From Aliishimia sp963721175 (lineage in GTDB: Bacteria; Pseudomonadota; Alphaproteobacteria; Rhodobacterales; Rhodobacteraceae): DNA of 64,000 bases. A program made the position numbers and the translations under genes. Position 1 is the stretch's first letter, and the number at the start of each line of letters is the position of its first letter. The notes under the pieces are model-generated. The model ran no database searches, had not been told where the DNA came from, and worked only from the letters and a program-made list of their open reading frames with translations. The DNA is taken from contig CAVRIG010000017.1 in the NCBI GenBank assembly GCA_963721175.1, positions 62,001 to 126,000 of the forward strand, read 5' to 3'. This document shows, one piece after another, positions 19,703 through 28,737 of this stretch.

Positions 19703-21001
19703 TTAGCGGATGAGTCGGGCTGCCAACGTCCCGAGGACTTCGACCCGCGGTCGCGAAAGCTCGGCCGTTCGGATCAGGTTTGCCGATCAGATGAAGCTCG
19801 GTGCGCGGGCTGCATAGACATAGCGCGTGTTCGTCGGTCCGGGCCGGGCGCACGCGCATGCGGAGCAGGCCGAACATGATTCCAGGCGCGACATGCGCCA
19901 CAGCCGAAATCATGCACGAACGAGGCGCGGACGGAGCCGAACGCGTCGATCAGCAGCGAGGCGACATAGGGGCGCGGCGATGGCGCCGAGCGCGAAAAAG
20001 AACATCAGCGCGGCCGAGAGCTCCACCCGCTCGTCGGACTGTCGGCGAAGTCATGGGCATGCGCGGCGGCGACCGAATAGATCGGAAAGGTGGTGAGCCC
20101 GAAGAGCGACCGCGGCTGCAGCATCACGCCGGCGGTCCGAAGGTCCGGTCGAGCGAGGCGGTGAGCGCGCAGCTGAAGATCGGCGGCGACCGACAGCCAG
20201 ATCAGCACGCGGCGCCGGTCGAACTTGTCGGCGAGCCAGCCCACCGGGTATTGCGCCAGGGCGCCGCCCAGGACGAAGGCGGCGAGGAACCACGCGATCT
20301 GGTCGACGGTCAGGCCCGACTTCCTGGCCGTAGAGCGGCCCGACCATGCGGAAAGCGGCCGAGGAGAGCGCCGCGACGATCACGCCGGCCGCGGCCAGGG
20401 GCGAGCGGCGACGGCGAGCCGCGGGCGCAGGCGCGGGGCGGCGGGCGTTTCCGGCTGGACGGCCGTGGTCAGGGTCAGCGGCAGCAGCGCGGCGCAGCAG
20501 AGCAGCGCGAGCAGGTTGTAGGAGACATAGGACGCGGGCTCCAGCACGCCGATCAGCATCTGCGCCACCAGCGAGCCGCCCATGTCCGCCACCCGGTAGA
20601 CGCCCATCGCGCGGCCGCGCGTCTCGTTGGTGACCTTGGCCTGCAGCCAGGCCTCGATCACCGTGTAGCAGCCCGCCACGCAGAGCCCGACGGCGATGCG
20701 CATCAGCGGCCCAGGCATAGGGGTCGATGATCAGCATGTGCGCCAGCAGGCCGATCGCGCCGGACGGCGGTGAAGGCGGCGAAGGCGCGGGAATGGCCCG
20801 ACCGAGCCCATCAGCCGCGGCGCCCACCAGCAGCCGATGAAGAAGCCGAAGAAATGCGCCGAGCCGAGCAGGCCGATTTCCTGCGGTGTGAAATCCAGCG
20901 CAATACCGGACAGCGCGTCGAGCGGCCCGAGCGCCGCCCGAGGAGAGCTGCAGCAGCATGACCGACAGAAGAAGGGCGGCGAAGGAGATCAGCAGGCGCA
21001 T
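19703..21001 (-). CDS. MFS-family transporter, frameshifted
   Basis: A 12-helix major-facilitator-type inner-membrane transporter of about 430 residues. It starts MRLLISFAALLLSVMLLQLS at 21001, and hydrophobic segments follow across several frames. Recognisable stretches are MRIAVGLCVAGCYTVIEAWLQ, NETRGRAMGVYRVADMGGSL and VGWLADKFDRRRVLIW, the last being the classic loop motif between helices. The C-terminus in a third frame reads LARLIR before a TAA at 19703. I count at least five frame breaks. It resembles the YcaD/UMF-type MFS group. The substrate cannot be assigned. Confidence 0.85.
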
Positions 21002-21092
21002 GCGCGGTGGATGGCAGGCGGGTCCGGCCGGTGCTCGCACAGTTTCGACGCCGGTTGGTCGTTTTCGGACACTGGCACCCGAGGCGGATCGT

Positions 21093-21692
21093 TCAGCGGA
21101 CAGCCTGAATTCGCGCCCGGATGTCGAGCCCGACCGTGTCATCCACGAGGTCCGGGTAGCCTGAAATGCCGAAGCTCGACCGGCTGATCCGGGCGGTCAA
21201 TTGCGCCTCCAGCCGGTCGAGATCGTCGGGCGCGGAGCCGGCCGGGCGATAGACGGCCGCGTCGAGGCGAACCGGGCGGGTCACTCCCTTGAGCGTGAGG
21301 TCGCCTTCGATCACCGCGCCGTCGGAGAGCCGGCCCGAGGCGCCCAGGCGGACGCCGGTGGAGCGAAAGGACGCGGTGGGGTGGCGCGCGGTATCGAGCA
21401 CCTCGGCCCCCTTCATCACCTTGGTGATGATTGCGAGCCCGGCCCTTGCGGCGCTGACATCTGCGGTCACCTCGGCGGTGGAGGCTTGCAGATTGCTCGG
21501 GTCGATTGTCAGATCGGCGCGGGAGAGCGGTGCGGTGCCGGATTGCGTGATGCCGTTCGCGGTGAAGAGAAATCGGATCTCGGCTTCGTCGGGCGCGATC
21601 CGGTAACGTCTGGGTGCAGCCGCGGCTGGGCGGATCAGCACAACCGTCGCAAGCGCACCGGTCAGCATCCGGCGCCGGGTGAATTGCGGCAT
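21093..21692 (-). CDS. YceI-family lipocalin-like periplasmic protein
   Basis: A 199-residue exported protein with an intact frame. The N-terminus, TRRRMLTGALATVVL, has a twin-arginine-like pair followed by a hydrophobic core and an AAA cleavage region, so export through Tat or Sec is likely. The mature part is a YceI beta-barrel (AEIRFLFTANGITQSG; GDLTLKGVTRPVRLD). The family binds polyisoprenoid or amide lipids in its barrel. It is followed by the convergent-free gap before the ImuA-like gene. No operon partner such as cytochrome b561 is present, which often accompanies YceI. Confidence 0.9.
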   Translation of the reverse strand: MPQFTRRRMLTGALATVVLIRPAAAAPRRYRIAPDEAEIRFLFTANGITQSGTAPLSRADLTIDPSNLQASTAEVTADVSAARAGLAIITKVMKGAEVLDTARHPTASFRSTGVRLGASGRLSDGAVIEGDLTLKGVTRPVRLDAAVYRPAGSAPDDLDRLEAQLTARISRSSFGISGYPDLVDDTVGLDIRARIQAVR

Positions 21693-21789
21693 GGGCGTGT
21701 CCTCCCGAAACGAGCTTAGGCGGCTGGTGGCGTCCGGAATAGAGCGGCCCCATCACGTTGCCGGGAGGCTCGGTTGAGGCCGGCGAGGA

Positions 21790-22422
21790 TCAGGCGGCGC
21801 GCTCCCGAAGGTCCGGACTGCGGTCGGCGCGGCAGAGCGCCCAGCTTGCCACTGGCGCTGTGCGCGCGCGCAGGCGGGTCAGGCACCATCCACCGGGGTG
21901 GCGGGCATGGTCGGGCGTCATCCGCCAGCGGCTTTCGACGCCCTGCGCGCCACCCGCATCCGGGGTCAGGATCAGGCCCAGCGGCACATGCGCGCCCTGC
22001 TTGCCGCCGGTTTCCGCCGCCAGGTGCAGCCGCCGCACCTGCGTCAATCCCGGCAGCCCCGGCAGATCGCCCACCACCAGCGGCACCGCGCCCGACCGCA
22101 GCGCCTCCTCCAGCGACCAGAGCACGTCTTCGGCCCGGATCGCATCGACGAAGACGAAGCGCCCCGGCTCGGCCCAGTCCGCCATCCCTTCGGCATTGAG
22201 CCGGTCGCTGATCCAGGCCGGGCCGATCCACAGAACGGGGCCGTCCATGCGCGCCGCGAGCCAGAGCGCCAGCGTGCGCCGCGACGCCCCGCAGGCCTCG
22301 TGCAGCCGCCCGCAGGCCAGGCTGGGGCCGTCGCTGGCGCCGTCGGTGCCGGAAAGCAATCGCACGACCGGCCCGTGATGGGCGGGACGGCGTCCCAGAA
22401 GAGGCGAATCGCGCAATGACAT
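21790..22422 (-). CDS. imuA: ImuA-like RecA-fold SOS mutagenesis protein
   Basis: A 210-residue protein similar to ImuA (COG4544), a RecA-fold accessory of the ImuA-ImuB-DnaE2 translesion system. Family-like stretches are RTLALWLAARMDGPVLWIG, VLWSLEEALRSGAVPLVVG and VRRLHLAAE. No intact Walker A is obvious, as is common in ImuA. A LexA-box-like site lies 22 bases upstream of the start at 22422. The usual downstream partner imuB is absent; the next minus-strand gene is yceI. The name rests on alignment by eye, and a general RecA-like protein remains possible. Confidence 0.68.
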   Translation of the reverse strand: MSLRDSPLLGRRPAHHGPVVRLLSGTDGASDGPSLACGRLHEACGASRRTLALWLAARMDGPVLWIGPAWISDRLNAEGMADWAEPGRFVFVDAIRAEDVLWSLEEALRSGAVPLVVGDLPGLPGLTQVRRLHLAAETGGKQGAHVPLGLILTPDAGGAQGVESRWRMTPDHARHPGGWCLTRLRARTAPVASWALCRADRSPDLRERAA

Positions 22423-22443
22423 GGGGCCTCGCCGAGGGTGAGT

Positions 22444-22458
22444 GTTTCTCTTTCGTTC
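22444..22458. promoter_or_regulatory. Candidate LexA (SOS) box before imuA
   Basis: GTTT-N7-GTTC differs by one base from the alphaproteobacterial LexA direct repeat GTTC-N7-GTTC. It sits in the promoter position of the ImuA-like gene, a known SOS target. It shares 11 of 15 positions with the consensus site at 30877-30891. Confidence 0.5.
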
Positions 22459-22557
22459 TCATTTCTTGACGCAGAATGACGGTCTGGTCAACCCGCCGGG
22501 CGATGACTACGGTGCGCCACAAAATGACGACTTGAGAGTTCACGGAAGGGACCCCGC

Positions 22558-23601
22558 ATGAAGACGAGACCGCTCGGCCGCACCGGCATGATGGTCAGCG
22601 AACTCTGCCTCGGTTCGATGACCTGGGGCACGCAGAACGACGCCGAAGAGGCGCATGCGCAGATCGACAGGGCGCTGGCGGCGGGCGTGAACTTCATCGA
22701 CACGGCGGAGATGTATCCAGTCAACCCGGTGCGCGAAGAGACCATCGGACGGACGGAGCGCATCATCGGTCTCTGGTTCGAGGATCGGGGCCGCCGTGGC
22801 GAAGTGATCCTCGCCACCAAGCATTCGGGCGAGGGGCTGGACTCCGTCCGCGATGGCGCCCCGATCACCGCCGAGACGATCCCAGAGGCGATCGAGGGAT
22901 CGCTGCGGCGGCTCAAGACCGATTACATCGACCTCTACCAGTTCCATTGGCCGAACCGCGGCAGCTACATGTTCCGGAAGAACTGGACCTACGATCCCAG
23001 CGGCCAGGATCGAAAAGCGACCATCCAGAACATGGAAGACTGCCTCGGCGCGCTGCAGCGCGAGGTGGAGAAGGGCCGGATCCGGTCCTTTGGCCTCTCG
23101 AACGAAAGCGCGTGGGGCACCGTGCAGTGGCTCGAGGCGGCGGAGCGGGTGGGCGGGCCGCGGGTGGCGAGCGTGCAGAACGAGTATTCGCTGCTCTGCC
23201 GTCTCTACGACACCGACATGGCGGAGATGAGCGTGAACGAGGATGTGGGCCTGCTCGCGTTCTCGCCGCTGGGCGCAGGTTTTCTGACAGGCAAGTACCA
23301 GGACGGCAAGGTGCCGAAGGGCAGCCGCATGTCGCTCAACCCCGAGATGGGCGGGCGCAAGTCCGCGCGCGTCTTCGGCGCGGTCGAGGCGTATCTGGAG
23401 ATCGCGCGGCGCCACGGGCTCGACCCCGTGCAGATGGCATTGGCCTGGTGCCTGACGCGGCCCTTCATGTGCTCCGCCATCTTCGGAGCGACGCACATGG
23501 ATCAGTTGGAAACGGCGCTCGAAGCTGCCGATCTGACGCTCTCCGCGGACGTGCTGCAGGAGATCGACGAGGCGCACCGCCATCATCCGATGCCGTATTG
23601 A
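22558..23601 (+). CDS. Aldo/keto reductase, Tas-like
   Basis: A 347-residue NADP(H)-dependent TIM-barrel oxidoreductase. It opens MKTRPLGRTGMMVSELCLGS. The tetrad is visible: Asp and Tyr in NFIDTAEMYP, Lys in LATKHSG and His in YQFHWP. GLSNESAWG and FGATHMDQLE mark the cofactor pocket and C-terminus. The long loop after HWPNRGSYMF and the overall length match Tas/YajO-like members rather than short reductases. The natural substrate is unknown. Start ATG 22558 follows GGAAGGGA. The frame is intact. Confidence 0.93.
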   Translation: MKTRPLGRTGMMVSELCLGSMTWGTQNDAEEAHAQIDRALAAGVNFIDTAEMYPVNPVREETIGRTERIIGLWFEDRGRRGEVILATKHSGEGLDSVRDGAPITAETIPEAIEGSLRRLKTDYIDLYQFHWPNRGSYMFRKNWTYDPSGQDRKATIQNMEDCLGALQREVEKGRIRSFGLSNESAWGTVQWLEAAERVGGPRVASVQNEYSLLCRLYDTDMAEMSVNEDVGLLAFSPLGAGFLTGKYQDGKVPKGSRMSLNPEMGGRKSARVFGAVEAYLEIARRHGLDPVQMALAWCLTRPFMCSAIFGATHMDQLETALEAADLTLSADVLQEIDEAHRHHPMPY

Positions 23602-23674
23602 GACCCGGCTGGCGGACGAACCCGTCCGTTTCATTCTGGCCCGAAACCGGCGTTCCCCAAGGGGTCGCAATGCC

Positions 23675-23704
23675 GAATTGCGCTCCCTATAAGGAGCGTA
23701 ATTC
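23675..23704. repeat. 12-bp inverted repeat before the rpiA ribosome-binding site
   Basis: GAATTGCGCTCC (23675-23686) and GGAGCGTAATTC (23693-23704) form a 12-bp inverted repeat with one mismatch and a 6-base loop CTATAA. It ends immediately before the GAGGAG Shine-Dalgarno element of rpiA (23705-23710). It may be an operator dyad or a leader hairpin affecting translation. Confidence 0.7.
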
Positions 23705-23718
23705 GAGGAGTTGCACCC

Positions 23719-24508
23719 ATGCCGCAGGAACTTTCGCCCGCCGACAAGGCCAAGTCACTCGCCGCCAGCAGGGCCGCAGAATTCGTGCAACCGGGGATGC
23801 GCGTCGGTCTTGGAACCGGGTCGACCGCCGCCTGGCTGGTGCGTCGGCTGGGTGAACGGGTGCGGGACGACAGGCTTGAAGATCCGCGGCGTTCCGACCT
23901 CGACGCGCACCGCGGACCTTGCCCGCGAGGTCGGCATCGATGTCGTGACGCTGGAAGAGGCGAAATGGCTCGACATCACGATAGACGGCGCGGATGAATT
24001 CGACGCCGACCTGAACCTGATCAAGGGCGGCGGCGGCGCGCTCTTGCAGGAAAAGATCGTGGCCTCCGCCAGCGACCGGATGGTGGTGATCGCCGACGCG
24101 GCGAAGGAAGTCGAAACGCTTGGGGCCTTTCCGCTGCCGGTCGAGGTCATTCCCTTCGGATGGCAGGCGACGCAGGCGATGGTGGAGGAGATGCTCATCT
24201 CGGTGGACGTGCTGGGCCGCGACAGCACGTTGCGCATGGATGGTGCGGCACCCTACGTGACGGATGAGGGCAACCGGATCCTCGATCTGCACCTCAAGCG
24301 GATCGGCAACGCGCGTCACCTGGCGCTGGCATTGAACCAGGTGCCGGGCGTGGTGGAGAACGGGCTTTTCATCGACATCTGCGATACCGTGGTCATCGGC
24401 CACGGCGACGGCCGGGTCGAGGTGCGCGATATCGACACCGGGACGGTGACGGCCGGCGAGGTCGATCCGGACGACGGCCGCAACGCATTCGCCAATCTCG
24501 ACGATTGA
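23719..24508 (+). CDS. rpiA: Ribose-5-phosphate isomerase A, frameshifted
   Basis: RpiA interconverts ribose-5-phosphate and ribulose-5-phosphate in the pentose phosphate pathway. Family marks are VGLGTGSTAAWLV at the substrate loop, DGADEFDADLNLIKGGGGAL with catalytic acidic residues, and EKIVASASDRMVVIAD. The protein starts MPQELSPADKAK at 23719 with GAGGAG upstream. One frame break near 23875 is repaired by removing one A, which restores GLKIRGVPTSTRTADLAREV. Expected length about 262 residues. It is followed by gor. Confidence 0.95.
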
Positions 24509-24668
24509 ACCACGGCCGGCGTTACGAAACGGCTTGGAAAGGGGAAGATCCCTGAGGCATTTGCGGTCGTCAAGCGCGGACGACGGTGAACGGGCACCGC
24601 CGGGCCTCTGGTCAACCCGAACATCATGTGAGATACCCCACCGGACCTGACGGACCGGAGGGGGCAGG

Positions 24669-26102
24669 GTGTCTTTCGACTACGATCTTTTCGTCATTGG
24701 CGGCGGCTCCGGCGGCGTGCGGGCTGCGCGTGTGGCGGCTTCCGAGACCGGTGCCAAGGTCGGCCTGGCGGAGATGGATCGTTACGGCGGGACTTGCGTG
24801 ATCCGCGGCTGCGTGCCCAAGAAGCTGATGGTTTTCGCCAGCGAATACGCAGAGGTGCCCGGCCTCGCCCGCAGCTACGGCTGGGACGTTGCCGACGGCG
24901 CATTCGACTGGCACACGTTCAAGCCGAAACTGGAGGCGGAACTCGACCGCCTCGAAGGCGTGTATCGCAGCCTGTTGAAGAACGCCGGCGTTGACAGCTT
25001 CGATGCGCGCGCGCGGCTGACGGATCCCCACACGGTGGAGCTTTCGACGGGTGAGAGCTTCACGGCCAAACACATTCTCGTGGCCTCGGGCGGCCACCCG
25101 GTGCGGCCGGACATGCCGAATTCGGATCTGGCAATCGTGTCGGACGACATCTTCCACCTGCCGCGACTTCCCAAGTCCATCCTGATCGTCGGCGGCGGGT
25201 ACATCGCCTGCGAGTTCGCCTGCATCCTGCATGGCATGGGGGTCGAGGTGACGCAGTACTATCGAGGAGCGCAGATCCTGCGGGGTTTCGACGAGGAGGC
25301 TCGGGGGCTGATCGCGGACGCCATGCAGACCCGCGGTGTCGACCTGCACCTTGGCACCAACATCGTGGAGATGGACCTCGCGGCCAATCGCGATGAGGCC
25401 AGGTCGGGACGGCCGGCCAACGAACCGGTGCCGTCCAGCGGAACGCATAAACCCGCGGAAGGCCCGGTCTGGGTCAAGTCTACCAATGGCACCGAGAAAG
25501 TTTTCGATCTGGTGATGTTCGCCACCGGGCGCGCGCCCAACACCGCCGACATGGGGCTGGAGGAGATCGGAGTGCGGCTGGGCCGGAAACGGCAGATCGA
25601 GGTCGATACATACAGCCAGAGTTCGGTGCCATCGGTCTTTGCCATCGGTGACGTGACAAACCGCGTGAACCTGACGCCCGTAGCAATCCGCGAGGCCATG
25701 CAGTTCGTCGAAACCGTGTTCCGCGGCAACCCGACTCCGGTGGACCACGACCTGATCCCCAGTGCGGTCTTCACGCAGCCCGAGCTTGGAACCGTGGGCC
25801 TGAGCGAGGAAGAGGCGCGCGAGCGGGAAGAGGTGGAGATCTACTGTACCTCCTTCCGCCCGATGCAGACCGCCTTCGCCGGCACCCATGACCGCGTGCT
25901 GATGAAGCTCGTGGTGTCGAAGGCAAATCGTCGCGTGCTCGGCTGTCATATCGTCGCGCCCGGCGCCGGCGAATTGATCCAGATGGCCGGGATCGCGGTA
26001 AAATTGGGCGCCACCAAAGAGGATTTCGACCGCACGGTCGCCGTTCATCCCACGATGAGCGAGGAGTTGGTAACGATGCGTAGCCCGGTCCGAACGGCTT
26101 GA
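24669..26102 (+). CDS. gor: Glutathione-disulfide reductase Gor
   Basis: An FAD-dependent dimeric enzyme that reduces glutathione disulfide with NADPH in the cytosol. It shows the FAD dinucleotide motif GGGSGGVRAAR, the redox-active disulfide GGTCVIRGCVPKK, the NADP-site GGGYIACEFACILHGMG with YRG...LRGFDEE following, the ATGRAPN stretch, and the C-terminal HPTMSEELVT with the catalytic His-Glu pair. Length is 477 residues, a little long because of a Pro/Ser/Gly-rich insertion near residues 238-265. The start is GTG 24669 behind GGAGGGGGCAG. The frame is intact. It lies between rpiA and hflK. Confidence 0.94.
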   Translation: MSFDYDLFVIGGGSGGVRAARVAASETGAKVGLAEMDRYGGTCVIRGCVPKKLMVFASEYAEVPGLARSYGWDVADGAFDWHTFKPKLEAELDRLEGVYRSLLKNAGVDSFDARARLTDPHTVELSTGESFTAKHILVASGGHPVRPDMPNSDLAIVSDDIFHLPRLPKSILIVGGGYIACEFACILHGMGVEVTQYYRGAQILRGFDEEARGLIADAMQTRGVDLHLGTNIVEMDLAANRDEARSGRPANEPVPSSGTHKPAEGPVWVKSTNGTEKVFDLVMFATGRAPNTADMGLEEIGVRLGRKRQIEVDTYSQSSVPSVFAIGDVTNRVNLTPVAIREAMQFVETVFRGNPTPVDHDLIPSAVFTQPELGTVGLSEEEAREREEVEIYCTSFRPMQTAFAGTHDRVLMKLVVSKANRRVLGCHIVAPGAGELIQMAGIAVKLGATKEDFDRTVAVHPTMSEELVTMRSPVRTA

Positions 26103-26171
26103 ATACGGGTTGAAAACGCACAGTTAAGGCTGCATCACCACGCGCGCGACAATCAAAGGGAACATCGACGC

Positions 26172-27389
26172 ATGACAGGCAACAACGGCGGCCCCTGGGG
26201 CGGCGGCGGAAATTCCGGTGGCGGCGGCGGGGACCGCGATCGTGGCGGACAGAACGGCGGCGGTCGCCGCAGACCGCCGGGAGGATCGGAAGGTCCGCAG
26301 ATCCCCGAGATCGACGAGCTTGTCAAGAAAGGTCAGGAGCGGCTGCGCGTCCTGATGGGCGGCAAGGGCGGCGGACGTTCCGGCGGCGGTCGCGGATCGG
26401 GCGGCGGCGGTGGCGGCCCCCTGTTCACCCGCGGCACGATCGGCATCGCCCTCGTTGCCGCCTTGGTTCTTTGGGGGATGGCGAGTTTCTACACGGTGCG
26501 TCCCGAACAGCAATCCGTGGAACTTTTCTTCGGCCGCTTCTCCAAGATCGGCACCGAGGGTCTGAATTTCGCTCCCTGGCCGGTGGTCACCGCCGAGGTG
26601 ATCGACGTGACCACCAACCGGACCGAGGACATTGGCGTGAGCCGGGGCGGATCGGACAACGACGGGCTGATGCTGACCACGGACGAGAACATCGTGGACA
26701 TCGACTTCCAGGTGGTCTGGAACATCCGCGATGCGAGCCAATTCCTGTTTGCTCTGGTCAGTCCACAGGACGCGGTCCGCGCGATATCCGAATCCGCGAT
26801 GCGCGAGGTGATTGCGCAGTCGGAACTGGCTCCGATCCTCAACCGGGACCGTGCCGAGATCGAGGTCCGCGTGCGCGAACTGGTGCAACGAATCCTCGAC
26901 GAGAACGAGACCGGAATCAACGTCGTGCGCGTCAACTTCAACAAGGTGGACCCGCCGGCGCAACAGGTCGTGACCACCGATGCCGACGGCAACACCCAGA
27001 CCGTATCGGTGATCGACGCTTTCCGCGACGTTCAGGCCGCAGAACAGGAACGCGACCAGCTGCAGCGCCAGGCGGACGCCTACGCCAACCGCCGCCTCGC
27101 CGAGGCGCGCGGTGCATCGGCCCAGATCCTCGAAGCGGCTGAAGGGTATCGCGCGCGTGTGGTCAACGAGGCGCGCGGTGAGGCAAGCCGGTTCCTGAGC
27201 GTTCTGACGGAGTACGAAGCGGCGCCGCAAGTCACGCGCAAGCGTCTCTACCTTGAAACGATGGAGAAGATTCTGAACGACGTGGACAAGATCATTCTGG
27301 AAAGCGATATCGGCGGCGGACAGAGCGGCAACGGGATTGTGCCCTATCTTCCGCTCAACGAGTTGCGCCGCTCGGGAGGTACGAACTGA
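26172..27389 (+). CDS. hflK: FtsH protease modulator HflK
   Basis: A membrane-anchored SPFH/band-7 protein that, with HflC, forms a large cage around the AAA protease FtsH. The first 85 residues are cytoplasmic and extremely Gly/Arg-rich. One transmembrane helix (about 88-107, GTIGIALVAALVLWGMASFY) precedes the band-7 domain (VRPEQQSVELFFGRF, then EVRVRELVQRILDENETGIN) and a coiled coil rich in Ala, Glu and Arg. The C-terminus ends LPLNELRRSGGTN. The stop overlaps the HflC start by one base (TGATG), so the two are coupled. Confidence 0.95.
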   Translation: MTGNNGGPWGGGGNSGGGGGDRDRGGQNGGGRRRPPGGSEGPQIPEIDELVKKGQERLRVLMGGKGGGRSGGGRGSGGGGGGPLFTRGTIGIALVAALVLWGMASFYTVRPEQQSVELFFGRFSKIGTEGLNFAPWPVVTAEVIDVTTNRTEDIGVSRGGSDNDGLMLTTDENIVDIDFQVVWNIRDASQFLFALVSPQDAVRAISESAMREVIAQSELAPILNRDRAEIEVRVRELVQRILDENETGINVVRVNFNKVDPPAQQVVTTDADGNTQTVSVIDAFRDVQAAEQERDQLQRQADAYANRRLAEARGASAQILEAAEGYRARVVNEARGEASRFLSVLTEYEAAPQVTRKRLYLETMEKILNDVDKIILESDIGGGQSGNGIVPYLPLNELRRSGGTN

Positions 27390-28267
27390 TGCGTTATCTG
27401 ATCCCCATCATTGTGCTCGCCATAGTCGCCGCGCTGTCATCGATTTTCATCGTCGACGAACGGGAAAAGGTTCTTGTGCTCCGGTTTGGGCAGATCAAGC
27501 AGGAAATCAACGAACCCGGGCTGAATTTCAAGGTCCCGATCCTCGACGAGGTCGTGCGCTACGACGACCGGATCCTGTCGTTGGACACGCCGGCGATGGA
27601 GGTCACCCCGGCCGATGATCGGCGTCTGGTGGTCGACACCTATGTGCTGTGGCGCATCTCGAACACGCGCCAGTTTCGCGAGGCGCTGGCCGTTGCCGGT
27701 ATCCGCGAGGCGGAAATCCAGCTCAACTCCATTCTCGACGGTCAGATCCGGGCGGTTCTGGGTGCGGAGGGCGTGACCTCCAACACCATCCTGTCGGAGG
27801 AGCGCACTGTCCTGATGGACCGGATCGAGGATCGCGTGGACCTGCGTTCCGACGCGCTGGGCATCGACGTGGTGGACGTGCGGTTGCGCGAAACCAACCT
27901 TCCGGAGCAGAACTTCGAAGCCACGCTGCAACGCATGATTGCCGAACGTGAACGCGAAGCCACCGACGAGCGCGCGCGGGGCCGCGAGGCAGCGCAGCGG
28001 GTGCGTGCGCAGGCGGATCGGACCTATACCGAGATCTTGTCGGAGGCCGAACGCGATGCCCGCATCATCGAAGGTGAGGCGGACGCGCAGCGGAACAACA
28101 TCTTTGCCGAAGCCTATTCGCAGGATCCCGAGTTCTTCGATTTCTATCGCTCCCTTTCGGCCTACGAGATGTCGCTGCAGGGGCGCAATTCGACGATGGT
28201 GATGACCCCGGACAGCGAGTTCTTCAACTATCTCCGTTCGGTGGACGGGGGGCCCGTGGCCGAGTGA
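27389..28267 (+). CDS. hflC: FtsH protease modulator HflC
   Basis: A 292-residue partner of HflK. The N-terminal transmembrane anchor is YLIPIIVLAIVAALSSIFIV, followed at once by the SPFH/band-7 domain (EREKVLVLRFGQIK; DVVDVRLRETNLPEQNFEA), a long Ala/Arg/Glu coiled coil (MIAEREREATDERARGREAA) and a C-terminal segment ending SVDGGPVAE. It is translationally coupled to hflK upstream and overlaps the next small gene by four bases. It acts in the periplasm-facing HflKC-FtsH complex. Confidence 0.95.
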   Translation: MRYLIPIIVLAIVAALSSIFIVDEREKVLVLRFGQIKQEINEPGLNFKVPILDEVVRYDDRILSLDTPAMEVTPADDRRLVVDTYVLWRISNTRQFREALAVAGIREAEIQLNSILDGQIRAVLGAEGVTSNTILSEERTVLMDRIEDRVDLRSDALGIDVVDVRLRETNLPEQNFEATLQRMIAEREREATDERARGREAAQRVRAQADRTYTEILSEAERDARIIEGEADAQRNNIFAEAYSQDPEFFDFYRSLSAYEMSLQGRNSTMVMTPDSEFFNYLRSVDGGPVAE

Positions 28268-28458
28268 GCACGTTGCTTCTGGCGATCGGACTTGTTCTTA
28301 TAGTGGAGGGGCTGGCCTATGCGCTGGCCCCTTCGCTTTTGGAGAGGATGCTCGAGATCCTGCGCAGTCTTCCGGAAGGAACCGTGCGGCAGATCGGGCT
28401 TCTGGCGATCGTGAGCGGGCTTATCCTGGTGTGGGCCGCGTTCCAGTTGGGGATCTGA
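28264..28458 (+). CDS. DUF2065 small membrane protein
   Basis: A 64-residue protein with two hydrophobic helices (LLLAIGLVLIVEGLAYALAP and GLLAIVSGLILVWAAFQLGI) separated by a short charged turn containing RSLPEGTVRQIG. This is the DUF2065 layout, usually found beside hflC. The start is GTG 28264, overlapping the hflC stop by four bases, so it is the third gene of the hflKC operon. The function is unknown; position suggests an accessory to HflKC-FtsH. Confidence 0.85.
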   Translation: MSTLLLAIGLVLIVEGLAYALAPSLLERMLEILRSLPEGTVRQIGLLAIVSGLILVWAAFQLGI

Positions 28459-28737
28459 AGCGGCGTTCGCGTGGCGCTCATCTTCGCGAGCCGGCGACCG
28501 GTTGCCACGACGCAATCCCGTCGTGAGGCGACAGCGAAATCTCCCGCCTTGCCACGCAGATGCCGGGCCCGAGCATCACACCCGCGTCACGCAGAGTTGA
28601 AACAAGGCGATCCACGGCCATCTTTCATGTTGCATGCGCGATGTCGTAGATGCACTTTAACGCGCAAATGGTGCGCGTGCATCCACGCAACCGAACGCAG
28701 CAACCGCTGCGGCACCAGAAGATCAGGAGCTCGAAAA

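Noticed and set aside
24624..26048. A 474-residue open frame antisense to gor
   Set aside because: The plus-strand glutathione reductase explains the openness through codon bias, and no family resembles the antisense product.
26172..26430. Repetitive glycine codons at the start of hflK as a repeat array or CRISPR
   Set aside because: The repetition is codon-level for a Gly-rich HflK N-terminus. There are no spaced identical repeats.
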